A stretch of DNA of 64,000 nucleotides from an uncultured Muribaculaceae bacterium (lineage in GTDB: Bacteria > Bacteroidota > Bacteroidia > Bacteroidales > Muribaculaceae): positions 1-64,000 of the forward strand of contig CAUBWJ010000010.1 of the NCBI GenBank assembly GCA_958439725.1. Direction: 5' to 3'. Both the position numbers and the translations under genes were made by a program. The notes beneath the pieces are model-generated. The model had not been told where the DNA came from. It was given only the letters and a program-made list of their open reading frames with translations, and searched no databases. Shown here one piece after another: positions 34,494 to 43,857 of the stretch. The first letter of the stretch is position 1, and every line of letters starts with the position of its first letter.

Positions 34494-35813
34494 ATGAAGC
34501 GTTTACTGTCATTAGTTCTCGTTGCGTCGGCTCTTGGGGCCGTGGCGCAGGTGCACAGCTATGTAGACCAGCAGCTCGATTCGCTCAAAAGCAGCCATAA
34601 AGTGATAACCTTCGGCGAACAGTCGCCGGGCAAAGGCGTCGGGCAGGCCTACGCCGACAGCGTGCGCCAGCTTGTCGACAAGTTCTATTTCGACCAGTTC
34701 CGTCATTTCCAGGACCCCGCCGCGCCTTATTTCCTGTTCATGAGCAAGGACGCGCAGCTTGCCATGGGTATAGGCGGTTGCGTGAGGATGCGCGGATATT
34801 ACGACTGGGGAGGCGCCGTCAACGCAAGCGGATTCGCTCCATATCTCATCAGCATGAATCCCGATCCGCGCCACGACCGTACGTTCGGAACCACTCCGGC
34901 CGGGTCGTCGCTGTTTTTCAGGGTTATAGGTCAAAATAAGAAGCTCGGTGAGTATCAGCTGTATATCGAGGCTAATTTCAACGGGTACAAAGGCCGTGAT
35001 TTCCATCTGAAAAAGGCCTACGCGATTATCAACAACTGGACCATAGGCTATGCCAACTCCACGTTCTCCGACCCTGCCGCCGTGCCCCCCACCGTGGACG
35101 CGCAAGGGCCCAATAACAAGGTTTCGCCCACCAACGTGCTTGTGCGCTGGCTAAAGCCCATAGGAAAGCGCTGGTCTGTGGCGCTGTCGGCCGAAACTCC
35201 TTCGAGCAACATCACGGAAGAGGACGCGGTGTGCGAGAGTGTCGACGACTGGATGCCTGATTTTGCGGCGTTCGTGCAGTATGCCTGGAGCCAGACGGCA
35301 CATGTGAGGTTTGCAGGAATTCTGCGCACCCTTCCCTACCGCGACATGGTGGAAGGCAGGAACCACAACAAAGCCGGGTGGGGACTGCAACTCAGCACAG
35401 TATTGCATCCTACGCGCCAGATTACATTCTATGGTTCGGTGAACGGCGGAAAAGGCTATGAAAGCCTCGGGGGCGACCTCCAGATAGGCAAATACGACCT
35501 GATTCCCGATCCGGCACGTCCCGGCACGATGTATGCGCCCGCTGCCGTGGCATGGAATGTGGGTCTTCAGTATAATTTCACCCCGTCCGTGTTTGTCTCG
35601 GCCAACTACAGTCAGTCGCATTACATGCCTCATGGCGCCGACATGGCTCCCGACGAATACAAGACCGGCCGCATGATTGCCGCCAATGTGTTCTGGAACC
35701 TGACGGCCCGCATTCAGGTAGGCGCGGAATTCGACATGGGCCAGCGTGTGAACCACGACGGCGCAAGCCGCTGGGCGCGCCGCGTGGGGGCAATGGCGCA
35801 GTTCTCGTTCTGA
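34494..35813 (+). CDS. DcaP-like outer-membrane porin
   Basis: A protein of about 439 residues with a signal peptide (MKRLLSLVLVASALGAVAQ), a coiled-coil-like segment (YVDQQLDSLKSSHKVI) and then a beta-barrel with many aromatic strands ending in QFSF. The early DAQLAMGIGGCVRMRGYYDW and the long barrel resemble trimeric porins of the DcaP type. The frame opens earlier at 34434, but only the ATG at 34494 gives a clean signal peptide. The substrate is unknown. It is transcribed away from the Wzi-like gene. Confidence 0.75.
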   Translation: MKRLLSLVLVASALGAVAQVHSYVDQQLDSLKSSHKVITFGEQSPGKGVGQAYADSVRQLVDKFYFDQFRHFQDPAAPYFLFMSKDAQLAMGIGGCVRMRGYYDWGGAVNASGFAPYLISMNPDPRHDRTFGTTPAGSSLFFRVIGQNKKLGEYQLYIEANFNGYKGRDFHLKKAYAIINNWTIGYANSTFSDPAAVPPTVDAQGPNNKVSPTNVLVRWLKPIGKRWSVALSAETPSSNITEEDAVCESVDDWMPDFAAFVQYAWSQTAHVRFAGILRTLPYRDMVEGRNHNKAGWGLQLSTVLHPTRQITFYGSVNGGKGYESLGGDLQIGKYDLIPDPARPGTMYAPAAVAWNVGLQYNFTPSVFVSANYSQSHYMPHGADMAPDEYKTGRMIAANVFWNLTARIQVGAEFDMGQRVNHDGASRWARRVGAMAQFSF

Positions 35814-35910
35814 ACGTAGCTTTTTTCATTGCGAGGCGCTGACATCGCCATGATATGAACTCCTGTGCCCCGTATGCGGTTATATTCTTTACAGTCAATA
35901 AACAAAGGAA

Positions 35911-36687
35911 ATGGATATATCAGAGCTTTTCGACCTTTCAGGAAAGGTTGCCGTGGTCACCGGGGGTGGCGACGGAATTGGCAAGGGAAGCTGCGAGATT
36001 CTCGCGGCGGCCGGAGCGTCGGTAGTGGTGAGCGATATCAGCGTCGAAAAGGCGCGGGGAGTGGCCGACGCCATCAACGCCGCGGGAGGCAGCGCCACGG
36101 CTGTGGCATGCAATGTGCTTGAGGATGCAGATCTTGTCAGCCTCATCGACACGGCGGTCAGAACTTACGGTACGGTGAATATTCTAGTGAACAACGCCGG
36201 AATGGGCGGTGGCGGCCGCGAGAATCCTTTCAGAATCGATACGGCCTATATGGAGCGCATCTACCGCATCAATGTGTTCGCTCCCTGGCGCCTGTGTCAG
36301 CTCGCAGTGCCTGAAATGGGTAAATCAGGCTACGGAAGCATCATCAATATCACCTCGGTCAGCTCCATCAACAAGGAGGCCAACATGTGCGTGTATTCGT
36401 CGTCTAAGGCTGCCATGAACCATCTTGCCGCGAATCTGGCCTACGACTTCGGCCCTTACGGCGTGAGGATAAACTGCGTGGGGCCCGGAGCGACCCGCAC
36501 CGGCGCCCTTGAGTCGGTTCTTACCCCTGAAATCGAGGCAAAAATGCTTCGCCGCACGCCCATCCGGCGCCTCGGTGAGGTGTCTGACATAGTACGCGCC
36601 GTGCTGTTTTTTGCTTCGCCGGCTTCGGCCTGGATAAGCGGGCAGGTGCTGTTTGTGAACGGCGGCGGCGAACAGACGCTCGACTGA
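35911..36687 (+). CDS. hdhA: Short-chain dehydrogenase, 7-alpha-hydroxysteroid dehydrogenase homologue
   Basis: A 258-residue Rossmann-fold oxidoreductase. The cofactor loop TGGGDGIG is at 17-24, NNAG at 94-97, and the catalytic set is N121, S149, Y162 and K166. The segments NMCVYSSSKAAMNHLAANLA, then PGATRTGALESVLTPEIEAK and MLRRTPIRRLG follow the E. coli 7-alpha-hydroxysteroid dehydrogenase almost position by position, more closely than FabG-type reductases. That enzyme oxidises the 7-alpha-hydroxyl of bile acids with NAD(P). An acidic residue (D42) after the second strand suggests a preference for NAD. It runs up against fmt on the opposite strand, with 3 bases between the stops. Confidence 0.8.
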   Translation: MDISELFDLSGKVAVVTGGGDGIGKGSCEILAAAGASVVVSDISVEKARGVADAINAAGGSATAVACNVLEDADLVSLIDTAVRTYGTVNILVNNAGMGGGGRENPFRIDTAYMERIYRINVFAPWRLCQLAVPEMGKSGYGSIINITSVSSINKEANMCVYSSSKAAMNHLAANLAYDFGPYGVRINCVGPGATRTGALESVLTPEIEAKMLRRTPIRRLGEVSDIVRAVLFFASPASAWISGQVLFVNGGGEQTLD

Positions 36688-36690
36688 CGT

Positions 36691-37662
36691 TTAAACCAGC
36701 TTCATTTCCGTCATGCGGCAGCCGCGCAGGAAATCGGCGGCGCTCATGCGCTTGCGTCCCTGTGCCTGCACTTCGTCGAGCTGCAGCTTCTCGTCGCCGC
36801 AGTCAACCATGAGGCGTCCGCGCTCGTCGACCGTGGCCGTTCCGGGCTCTGCGTCGGCGGGAATGCCTGTAAGCGAGGCCTTGAATATTTTCAGCGAAGC
36901 AGCATCGGCTCCCACGCCGTGCATCTCCGTCCAGGCGGTGGGGTAGGGCGAGAGGCCGCGTATGAGATTGCGTACCGTGGTGGCCGCCTTGGTCCAGTCT
37001 ATGCGGCACGTTTCCTTGAAAATCTTGGGCGCCGGGGTAGGCTGGCGGCCGGTTTCGGCTGTGAGTTCGCTCTGGGGAGTGGTGCGGAGAGTGCCTGCGG
37101 CTATGGCCCTTACGGTGTCGAGCGTGAGTTCCGCGCCCAGTTCCATCAGGCGGTCATGGACCGTGCCCGCGTCATCGCTGTCGGTTATGTCTATGCGGCG
37201 GCAGTCAATCACGTCGCCGGTGTCGATTTCGTGTTTGAGGAAAAATGTGGTGATGCCCGTTTCGGTGTCGCCGTTTATCACGGCCCAGTTTATGGGGGCG
37301 GCTCCGCGGTAGCGGGGCAGCAGCGAGGCGTGGAGGTTGAATGTGCCGAGGCGTGGCATGGTCCACACCACCTCCGGAAGCATTCTGAAAGCTATCACTA
37401 TGAACAGGTCGGCTCCGAGGCTGCGGAGCTCGTCGACGAATTCGGGATTCTTGAGTTTCTCCGGCTGCATGACTTTCAGTCCGGCCTCGAGGGCGTAGGT
37501 CTTCACGGCCGGGGCCATAAGATGCTTGCCGCGCCCAGCGGGTTTGTCGGGAGCGGTGACCACGGCGGCTATGTCGCATCCGGCTTCATGAAGGCGGCGA
37601 AGGCTCGCCACGGCGAAATCGGGAGTACCGAAAAAAACTATCTTTAAATCCTTTATTTCCAT
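36691..37662 (-). CDS. fmt: Methionyl-tRNA formyltransferase
   Basis: Formylates initiator Met-tRNA from 10-formyl-tetrahydrofolate. The N-terminal hydrolase domain holds the signature FNLHASLLPRYRGAAPINWA (about residues 109-128), with the catalytic Asn-His pair, and the conserved aspartate in HEIDTGDVI. The C-terminal OB-like tRNA-binding domain spans about 210-323. The 323-residue length is normal. It is a single gene that converges on hdhA. A minus-strand -7 candidate TAAATTTG lies at 37691-37698. Confidence 0.95.
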   Translation of the reverse strand: MEIKDLKIVFFGTPDFAVASLRRLHEAGCDIAAVVTAPDKPAGRGKHLMAPAVKTYALEAGLKVMQPEKLKNPEFVDELRSLGADLFIVIAFRMLPEVVWTMPRLGTFNLHASLLPRYRGAAPINWAVINGDTETGITTFFLKHEIDTGDVIDCRRIDITDSDDAGTVHDRLMELGAELTLDTVRAIAAGTLRTTPQSELTAETGRQPTPAPKIFKETCRIDWTKAATTVRNLIRGLSPYPTAWTEMHGVGADAASLKIFKASLTGIPADAEPGTATVDERGRLMVDCGDEKLQLDEVQAQGRKRMSAADFLRGCRMTEMKLV

Positions 37663-37743
37663 AATTCCTATTCAAAAATTCTAATTGTTGCAAATTTACC
37701 GAATTTTTTTCAACCTCCCGGTGGAAATATGCCCGTTGTTAAC

Positions 37744-37751
37744 TATCTTTG
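37744..37751 (+). promoter_or_regulatory. Candidate -7 element for the GH92 gene
   Basis: TATCTTTG, 73 bases before the GH92 start codon. No good -33 box is present at the usual distance, so the call is tentative. Confidence 0.4.
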
Positions 37752-37823
37752 TAAGAGTGAGCGTAAGGGCTCGTTATCTTTCCGTGAAAAATCAATCATA
37801 AGAACAATACTATAACCAGAATC

Positions 37824-40187
37824 ATGAGAAAACTCACATCTCTTCTGCTGCTCGGAGCGTCGGTCTATGCGGCTTCGGCAGCCGAACCTGTTGATTATGT
37901 AAGCACCCTCGTGGGCACGGAGTCGAAATACAGTCTTTCGACCGGAAACACCTATCCCGCAGTGGCTATGCCATGGGGCCTTAATTTCTGGACCCCCCAG
38001 ACAGGAAAAATGGGCGACGGATGGGCCTACACCTACGCCGCCGACAAGCTGCGCGGCTTCAAGCAGACCCACCAGCCCAGCCCCTGGATTAACGATTACG
38101 GCCAGTTTTCCATAATGCCCGTGACCGGCGGCATCAAGTATGGCGAGAACGACCGTGCAAGCTGGTATTCCCACAAGGCCGAGACCGCCACGCCGTATTA
38201 TTACAAGGCTTATCTTGCTGACCACGACGTGACCACCGAGCTGGCTCCCACCGAGCGCGCCGCGGCCTTCCGGTTCACTTTCCCGCAGTCCGATACCTCC
38301 ACCGTGGTGCTGGATGCCTTCGACCACGGCTCGAGCGTGACCGTGGATCCGGCCAACCGCCGCATCACCGGCTACACCACCCGCAACAGCGGAGGCGTGC
38401 CTGAGAATTTCAAGAACTACTTCGTGATGGAGTTTGACACTCCGTTCACATATACCGCCACCGTAACCGACAGCGTGCTCTCCACCGCCCGCAAATCGGC
38501 CACCGGCAATCACACAATGGCCATCGTAGGCTTCCCCACCGCCAAGGGTCAGGTGGTGAATGCCCGTGTGGCATCGTCGTTCATCAGCCCCGAGCAGGCT
38601 CTGCTCAATCTCAAGGAGCTTGGCGACGGCGATTTCGACCGCATCAAGGCCGAGGGCCGCAAGAAATGGAACGAGACCCTCGGACGCATAGAAATCGAGG
38701 ACAGCGGAGAGGACGCTCTCGACGCCAAGCGCACGTTCTATTCCAACATGTACCGCACCCTGCTCTTCCCCCGCAATTTCTATGAGATAGACGCCCAGGG
38801 CAATCCCGTGCACTACAGCCCCTACACCGGCGAGGTTCTCCCCGGCTATATGTTTGCCGACACCGGCTTCTGGGACACTTTCCGCGCTCTCTTCCCCATG
38901 CTCAACATCCTCTATCCCTCGCAGAACCGGAAGTTCCAGGAAGCTCTGGTCAACATCTATAAGGAAAGCGGCTTCCTGCCCGAATGGTCCAGCCCCGGAC
39001 ACCGCGGATGTATGGTGGGCAACAACAGCGCTTCTGTGGTGGCCGACGCCTATCTCAACGGCATCAAGGCCGAAGATATGGAGACGCTGTGGCAGGCCGT
39101 GACTTCCGGCGCCCACAAGGTTCATCCCACGGTAAGCTCCACCGGCCGTCTCGGCCACGAGTATTACGACAAGCTCGGATACGTGCCTTACAATGTGGGT
39201 ATCAAGGAAAATGCCGCCCGCACCCTCGAATATGCCTACGACGACTGGTGCATCTATCAGCTCGGAAAGGCCCTCGGCAAATCGGAGAAGGAACTCGCGC
39301 CCTACGCCATGGCGGCATATAACTACCGCAATCTTTTCGATCCCTCCCACAACCTTATGCGCGGCCGTAACGAGGACGGCACGTTCCAGAGTCCGTACAA
39401 CCCGCTGAAATGGGGCGACGCGTTCACCGAGGGCAACGCATGGCACTACACCTGGTCGGTGTTCCACGACCCCCAGGGCCTGATAGACCTCATGGGAGGC
39501 GACCGCGAGTTCAACGTGATGATGGATTCCGTGTTTGCCGTGCCGCCGATTTTCGATGACAGCTATTACGGCCAGGTGATTCACGAAATCCGCGAGATGC
39601 AGATCATGAACATGGGCAATTATGCCCACGGCAACCAGCCCATCCAGCACATGATCTACCTCTACAACTTCTCGGGAGAACCCTGGAAGGCACAGAAGCA
39701 TGTGCGCGACGTGATGAACCGCATGTACACCCCCAACCCCGACGGATACTGCGGCGACGAGGACAACGGCCAGACATCGGCCTGGTATGTGCTTTCATCG
39801 CTTGGCTTCTATCCTCTGGCACCCGGCACAGGCGAGTATATCCTCGGATCACCTCAGTTCAAGAAGGCCAAAATCCATCTTGAAAACGGAAAGACGGTTG
39901 AAATCAACGCTCCGAGCAATTCCGACGAGAATATCTATGTGAACGCTCTTTCCATCGACAAGACACCCACGGACAAGACCTATATCACTCACGAGCAGCT
40001 GTGGGAAGGCCCGGTACTCGACTTCGACATGAGCTCCACCCCCAACAAGCTCCGCGGCACAGCGTCCGAGTCGCGTCCCTACTCCTTCTCCCGCACCCCC
40101 GAAGGCGTCAAGGCCAAAGCCGCCAACGAGAAGCGCGCCAAAGCCGTAGAGAAGCAGCAGGCCAAAGCAGCGAAAGCCAAAAAATAA
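37824..40187 (+). CDS. GH92 family alpha-mannosidase
   Basis: An exported glycosidase of 787 residues with a signal peptide (MRKLTSLLLLGASVYAASAA). GH92 landmarks: DYVSTLVGTESKYSLSTGNT then YPAVAMPWGLNFWTPQTG near the N-terminus, and GDEDNGQTSAWYVLSSLGFY then PLAPGTGEYILGSPQF near residue 640. GH92 enzymes are calcium-dependent exo-mannosidases that remove alpha-linked mannose from host or yeast glycans. The linkage specificity cannot be read here. An unusual feature is a Lys/Ala-rich tail of about 25 residues after the catalytic fold. The beta-helix enzyme gene follows 101 bases downstream. Confidence 0.93.
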   Translation: MRKLTSLLLLGASVYAASAAEPVDYVSTLVGTESKYSLSTGNTYPAVAMPWGLNFWTPQTGKMGDGWAYTYAADKLRGFKQTHQPSPWINDYGQFSIMPVTGGIKYGENDRASWYSHKAETATPYYYKAYLADHDVTTELAPTERAAAFRFTFPQSDTSTVVLDAFDHGSSVTVDPANRRITGYTTRNSGGVPENFKNYFVMEFDTPFTYTATVTDSVLSTARKSATGNHTMAIVGFPTAKGQVVNARVASSFISPEQALLNLKELGDGDFDRIKAEGRKKWNETLGRIEIEDSGEDALDAKRTFYSNMYRTLLFPRNFYEIDAQGNPVHYSPYTGEVLPGYMFADTGFWDTFRALFPMLNILYPSQNRKFQEALVNIYKESGFLPEWSSPGHRGCMVGNNSASVVADAYLNGIKAEDMETLWQAVTSGAHKVHPTVSSTGRLGHEYYDKLGYVPYNVGIKENAARTLEYAYDDWCIYQLGKALGKSEKELAPYAMAAYNYRNLFDPSHNLMRGRNEDGTFQSPYNPLKWGDAFTEGNAWHYTWSVFHDPQGLIDLMGGDREFNVMMDSVFAVPPIFDDSYYGQVIHEIREMQIMNMGNYAHGNQPIQHMIYLYNFSGEPWKAQKHVRDVMNRMYTPNPDGYCGDEDNGQTSAWYVLSSLGFYPLAPGTGEYILGSPQFKKAKIHLENGKTVEINAPSNSDENIYVNALSIDKTPTDKTYITHEQLWEGPVLDFDMSSTPNKLRGTASESRPYSFSRTPEGVKAKAANEKRAKAVEKQQAKAAKAKK

Positions 40188-40288
40188 ACGAAACTTTTTC
40201 ATAGTCCCCAACGTATGCATGGCTTTCCTTACGGATCCGTGCATACGTTTTTAATAATTGCCGACTATTCACCAAACCATAACCAATC

Positions 40289-42352
40289 ATGAACCGTAAA
40301 TTATTCATCGCAGCATCATTGCTCCTGCCGTTTATGGCCGGAGCGCAGGATGCCGTAAGCGTAAAGCATCCCTCGCTTATTCCCGAGGTCATCGCCCGGA
40401 ACTCATCCGGATTCGACACTCTGAGAATCCGTCTTGCCCCCGGCCTGTACCGTCTGACGGCTCCGTTGGAAATCACTCAATCGCCCTCAAGGCCCGTTGT
40501 AATCGAAGGCGATGCGGCCGATATGCCGGTAATCAGCGGCGCCATGGCCATCAAAGACTGGACCGTTCAGCCCGACGGAACATGGACGGCCGAAGTTCCG
40601 GAAGTGAAACAGTATGGGGCCGTATTCGACCAGCTCTATTTCGACGGCCATCTTGCCACGCGCGCCCGCACCCCCGACACCGGATGGTACATGGTGGGTG
40701 GCTGCCGGGAGACTGTCCATGCGGGTCAGCCGGCCAAAACCGCCAATTATGCCACCCAGTGCATTGCCGTAAAGCCTGAATATCTCGAGGGTCTGAAGGG
40801 CATGACTCCGGCCGAGCTCACCGATGTGGTGGTGATGTTCTACCACAAATGGGACAATACCCGCAAGTATATAGCCTTCGCGCAGCCCGATTCCGGTTAT
40901 TTCTACACCGCAGGCGAGGCAATGAAGCCGTGGAATTCCATAGATTCAAACTCGCGCTTCATCCTTGAGAACTACCGCGGCGCCCTCACCGCTCCCGGCG
41001 AGTGGTATCTCGACAAAACCGAAGGTTGCCTTTATTATATACCTCTGCCGGGCGAGAAACCGGAGTCGACCGTGGCCTACGCTCCCGTGCTTTCGTCGCT
41101 GCTGCGCGTCCAGGGCACTCCGGAGCATCCGGTGAGCGGCATAACCTTCCGCAATATCGCCTTCAGCCATTCGGCTCATGTGATGCCCAAGAGCGGCAAT
41201 CCGCCCGCACAGGCTGCCGCTCCCGTGGATGCGGCGCTGACGGTCGACAATGCCTCCCGCATCGCCTTCGACAATTGCCGGATAGAGCATACCGGCAATG
41301 CCGGCATCTGGTTTAAGAAAAATGTGCATCATTCGTCGATAACCCACTCGCTTCTGCGGTATCTCGGCGCTGGCGGCGTGAAAATAGGCGAGACCACCGT
41401 GCCGGGCGAGGCCCTCGCCGACGGTGGCGCAGGTACTGTGACCTCCCACATCACTGTCGACAACAATATAATAACCCGCACCGGCCTTGTGTTCCCCTGC
41501 GGAACAGGCGTGAATATATTCCATGCATCTGACAACAAGGTGACCCACAACGAGATTGCCGACCTGCTCTATTCGGGTGTCTCCGTGGGATGGGTATGGG
41601 GCTACACCCCGAGCGTGGCCAAACGCAACGAGATTGCCTACAACCACATCCATCACATAGGCTGGGGCGAGCTCTCCGACATGGGCGCCGTCTACACCCT
41701 CGGCCTCTCCGAGGGTACCCGCGTACACAACAATTCCATACACCATGTATATTCCTACGATTACGGCGGCTGGGGACTCTATACCGACGAGGGTTCCACC
41801 GGCATAGTGATGGACAATAACCTTGTGTACGGCTGCAAAAGCGGTGGCTTCCACCAGCACTACGGCAAGGAAAACGTAATCACCAACAATATCTTCGCCT
41901 ATTGCGTGACCCATCAGCTGCAGCTTACCCGCGCTGAAAAGCATGAGTCGTTCCGGTTCTCCAACAACATAGTGTATGGCGACACGCCTGTATTCCTTTC
42001 GGGTGTGTGGTCGTCGGCGCAGCTCGACATGGACCGCAACTGCTACTGGGACCCCGATGCGAGCCAGACGTCAAAATTCGACGGCAAGACTTTCGCCGAG
42101 TGGAAAAAACTGCATGACTCACATTCCATCTATGCCAATCCCGGCTTCATCGACCCTGTCAAAGGCAATTTCCGCCTGCGTTCCACCAAAGTTGTGCGCC
42201 GCATAGGGTTCAAGCCCTTCAGCTTCGATGAAATAGGCGTGTACGGCTCCGATGAATGGAAATCCCTTGCCCGCATGCCCCAGGAGCGCCTCGATCTCTT
42301 CGACACCATAGTCCGCACCCGCGAAAAATCCGCCCCCGCCATCTTCCGCTGA
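40289..42352 (+). CDS. Right-handed parallel beta-helix enzyme (GH141-like)
   Basis: A 687-residue exported protein (signal peptide MNRKLFIAASLLLPFMAGAQ). The pattern of short repeats around residues 280-560 (VDNNIITRTGLVFP, ASDNKVTHNEIADLLYSGVS, NEIAYNHIHHIGWGEL, VHNNSIHHVYSYDYGG, MDNNLVYGCKSGGFHQHYGK) is a right-handed beta-helix. The overall layout, with an N-terminal beta-sandwich-like part and GGWGLYTDEGS in the helix, resembles GH141-type enzymes (fucosidase/xylanase). The exact substrate is uncertain. It is probably co-transcribed with the GH92 gene and is followed by a strong terminator. Confidence 0.78.
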   Translation: MNRKLFIAASLLLPFMAGAQDAVSVKHPSLIPEVIARNSSGFDTLRIRLAPGLYRLTAPLEITQSPSRPVVIEGDAADMPVISGAMAIKDWTVQPDGTWTAEVPEVKQYGAVFDQLYFDGHLATRARTPDTGWYMVGGCRETVHAGQPAKTANYATQCIAVKPEYLEGLKGMTPAELTDVVVMFYHKWDNTRKYIAFAQPDSGYFYTAGEAMKPWNSIDSNSRFILENYRGALTAPGEWYLDKTEGCLYYIPLPGEKPESTVAYAPVLSSLLRVQGTPEHPVSGITFRNIAFSHSAHVMPKSGNPPAQAAAPVDAALTVDNASRIAFDNCRIEHTGNAGIWFKKNVHHSSITHSLLRYLGAGGVKIGETTVPGEALADGGAGTVTSHITVDNNIITRTGLVFPCGTGVNIFHASDNKVTHNEIADLLYSGVSVGWVWGYTPSVAKRNEIAYNHIHHIGWGELSDMGAVYTLGLSEGTRVHNNSIHHVYSYDYGGWGLYTDEGSTGIVMDNNLVYGCKSGGFHQHYGKENVITNNIFAYCVTHQLQLTRAEKHESFRFSNNIVYGDTPVFLSGVWSSAQLDMDRNCYWDPDASQTSKFDGKTFAEWKKLHDSHSIYANPGFIDPVKGNFRLRSTKVVRRIGFKPFSFDEIGVYGSDEWKSLARMPQERLDLFDTIVRTREKSAPAIFR

Positions 42353-42385
42353 TTCTCCTCCGCAGCCACAGAATAATTCTCACTT

Positions 42386-42430
42386 CACCTCTGTCCGTAA
42401 AAATTTCCACGGACAGAGGTGAGGTTTTTT
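42386..42430 (+). terminator. Terminator of the GH92/beta-helix operon
   Basis: A perfect 13-bp stem (CACCTCTGTCCGT / ACGGACAGAGGTG) with a 10-base loop, followed by AGG and TTTTTT. Confidence 0.9.
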
Positions 42431-42498
42431 AAGGTATCGTGCGTTGAAAACTTGCCGGTATCGGCAAGTTTTTGCTGTGTTGTTGGTATATTCAATAG

Positions 42499-42675
42499 GA
42501 TTCCTTGCCGATAAATGGAGTATATATTATAACGGATGAGTTGAAGATGTTCTACTATAATGGTCTCCGCAACTGGCCGAAGATAAAAGGTTATCTGATG
42601 GATACCTGCCTAAATGCCCAGGATAATTTCAAAATTCTGCTTGATAAATTCCGAATCAAATACAGCCGGGAGTGA
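42499..42675 (+). pseudogene. Possible gene remnant
   Basis: An open frame with no upstream ATG. From the in-frame ATG at 42547 it encodes 42 residues (MFYYNGLRNWPKIKGYLMDT...KYSRE). The composition looks coding rather than random, and the segment differs in base composition from the repeats around it, so it may be the tail of a lost gene. No family was recognised. Confidence 0.25.
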
Positions 42676-42694
42676 GTGCTCCCCTTGGCAGGAA

Positions 42695-43317
42695 CGGAGG
42701 GGGTGAAACAACCCTTTGGAAGAAATCGCCGCTGCGCGGCTCCCCTTGCGTTCATGGGCAGAGAGAAGTTTCCCGCAGCGCTGGCGCAGCGAGTTGGAGA
42801 AAATCGCCGCTCCGCGACTATAACTCCATGTTATGAAAAACTGTCTCTCTAACTCATAAGAAAGTTTCTCTGACTTAGAGGAAGCGCAGGATGCGCGATT
42901 TGTTTACAACCGGATGCGTTAGCTTCCGGACAGGGAGTTCCCGGTAAATATGCGAGGCAAGCTTGGGAGAAAGCGCGCCTCGCAAGATGCGCAAGCTTGG
43001 GGAATCGGTTTTGGCCCATGCTGTCGCATGCTGCGGCATCGCGTCCTCCGGGGCTCGCCGCAGAGAGGGGGAACGTGGCTCCTCGTCCCGCAGCTGACGC
43101 AGCGGGTTGTAAAGAAATCGCCGCTCCGCGGCTCCCCTTGCGTTCAAGGGCAGAGAGAAAATTCCCGCAGCTGACGCAGCGGGTGGTAAAGAAATCGCCG
43201 CTCCGCGACTGCCCTTGCGTTTAAGGGCAGAGAGAAGTTTCCCGCAGCTGACGCAGCGGGTTGTAAAGAAATCGCCGCTCCGCGGCTCCCCTCGCGTTCA
43301 AGGGCAGAGAGAGGTTT
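42695..43317. repeat. Cluster of A and B repeat modules with three 77-bp tandem units
   Basis: The 1.1-kb gap between the beta-helix gene and secG is mostly repeat. Two worn A units lie at 42695-42820. An inverted A module is at 42880-42930 and an inverted B module at about 42951-42985. A direct B module is at 43032-43062, and three near-identical 77-bp A units start at 43087, 43164 and 43241. Each 77-bp unit has two hairpins (CCCGC...GCGGG and GCCGCtcCGCGGC) joined by TTGTAAAGAAATC. The order A'-B'-B-A matches the element at 16350-16628. Confidence 0.75.
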
Positions 43318-43395
43318 GAATGGTAATTTGAGTTTTGCTACATCTTTTCCTTCATCTTGCGGCGCTGGGAGCGTCGGCCTCTGGTGGTCGGAGGA

Positions 43396-43439
43396 TATAA
43401 AAACCGGAGCGACGCTGCTTTGGTGCGGCGTCGCTCCGG
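43396..43439 (-). terminator. Terminator of the secG operon
   Basis: A strong 12-bp stem (CCGGAGCGACGC / GCGTCGCTCCGG, 43404-43439), followed on the minus strand by TTTTTATAT. It lies 27 bases past the secG stop. Confidence 0.85.
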
Positions 43440-43465
43440 AATTAAATTATGACGTTTGAGAAATT

Positions 43466-43843
43466 TTATTCTGCGGGGGCTGCAGGGGCTTCGGGAGCCG
43501 GAGCCTGAGCTGCGGGAGCAGCGGGAGCCTGGGCAGCGGGAGCCTGGGTGTCGAAGTTGCCGCCTTCAACCACCTGCTGGGTGGATACGGCCTCTACACG
43601 TGAACCTACGCGCTCTGCGCCTGTGGGCATCACGAATGCGGAGAGGATGGAGAAGAGGCAGATGAGACCTGCGAGAGTCCAGGTTACTTTTTCGATGAAT
43701 GAGTTGGTGCGGCGCACACCCATGATCTGGTTTGAGCCGGCGAATGATGACGAAAGGCCGCCGCCTTTTGAGCGCTGAATCAGCACGGCACCGATGAGCA
43801 GCAGAGCTGCAAGGATGGTGAGTATGATAAGGAGCGTGTACAT
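43466..43843 (-). CDS. secG: Protein translocase subunit SecG
   Basis: Small inner-membrane subunit of the SecYEG channel. Two membrane helices (about residues 3-22 and 55-75) flank the conserved cytoplasmic loop QRSKGGGLSSSFAGSNQIMG. The 125-residue length is longer than usual because of an Ala/Pro/Gln-rich tail (about residues 100-125) of the kind often found in Bacteroidota. It is the last gene of a seven-gene minus-strand operon and has a good terminator. Confidence 0.93.
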   Translation of the reverse strand: MYTLLIILTILAALLLIGAVLIQRSKGGGLSSSFAGSNQIMGVRRTNSFIEKVTWTLAGLICLFSILSAFVMPTGAERVGSRVEAVSTQQVVEGGNFDTQAPAAQAPAAPAAQAPAPEAPAAPAE

Positions 43844-43857
43844 TTTTAGATGTTATA

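Noticed and set aside
37743..39701. Long minus-strand open frame of 652 codons
   Set aside because: It is antisense to the GH92 gene, which has clear family motifs and a signal peptide.
42695..43317. CRISPR array
   Set aside because: The 77-bp units are contiguous with no unique spacers, and no cas gene is present.
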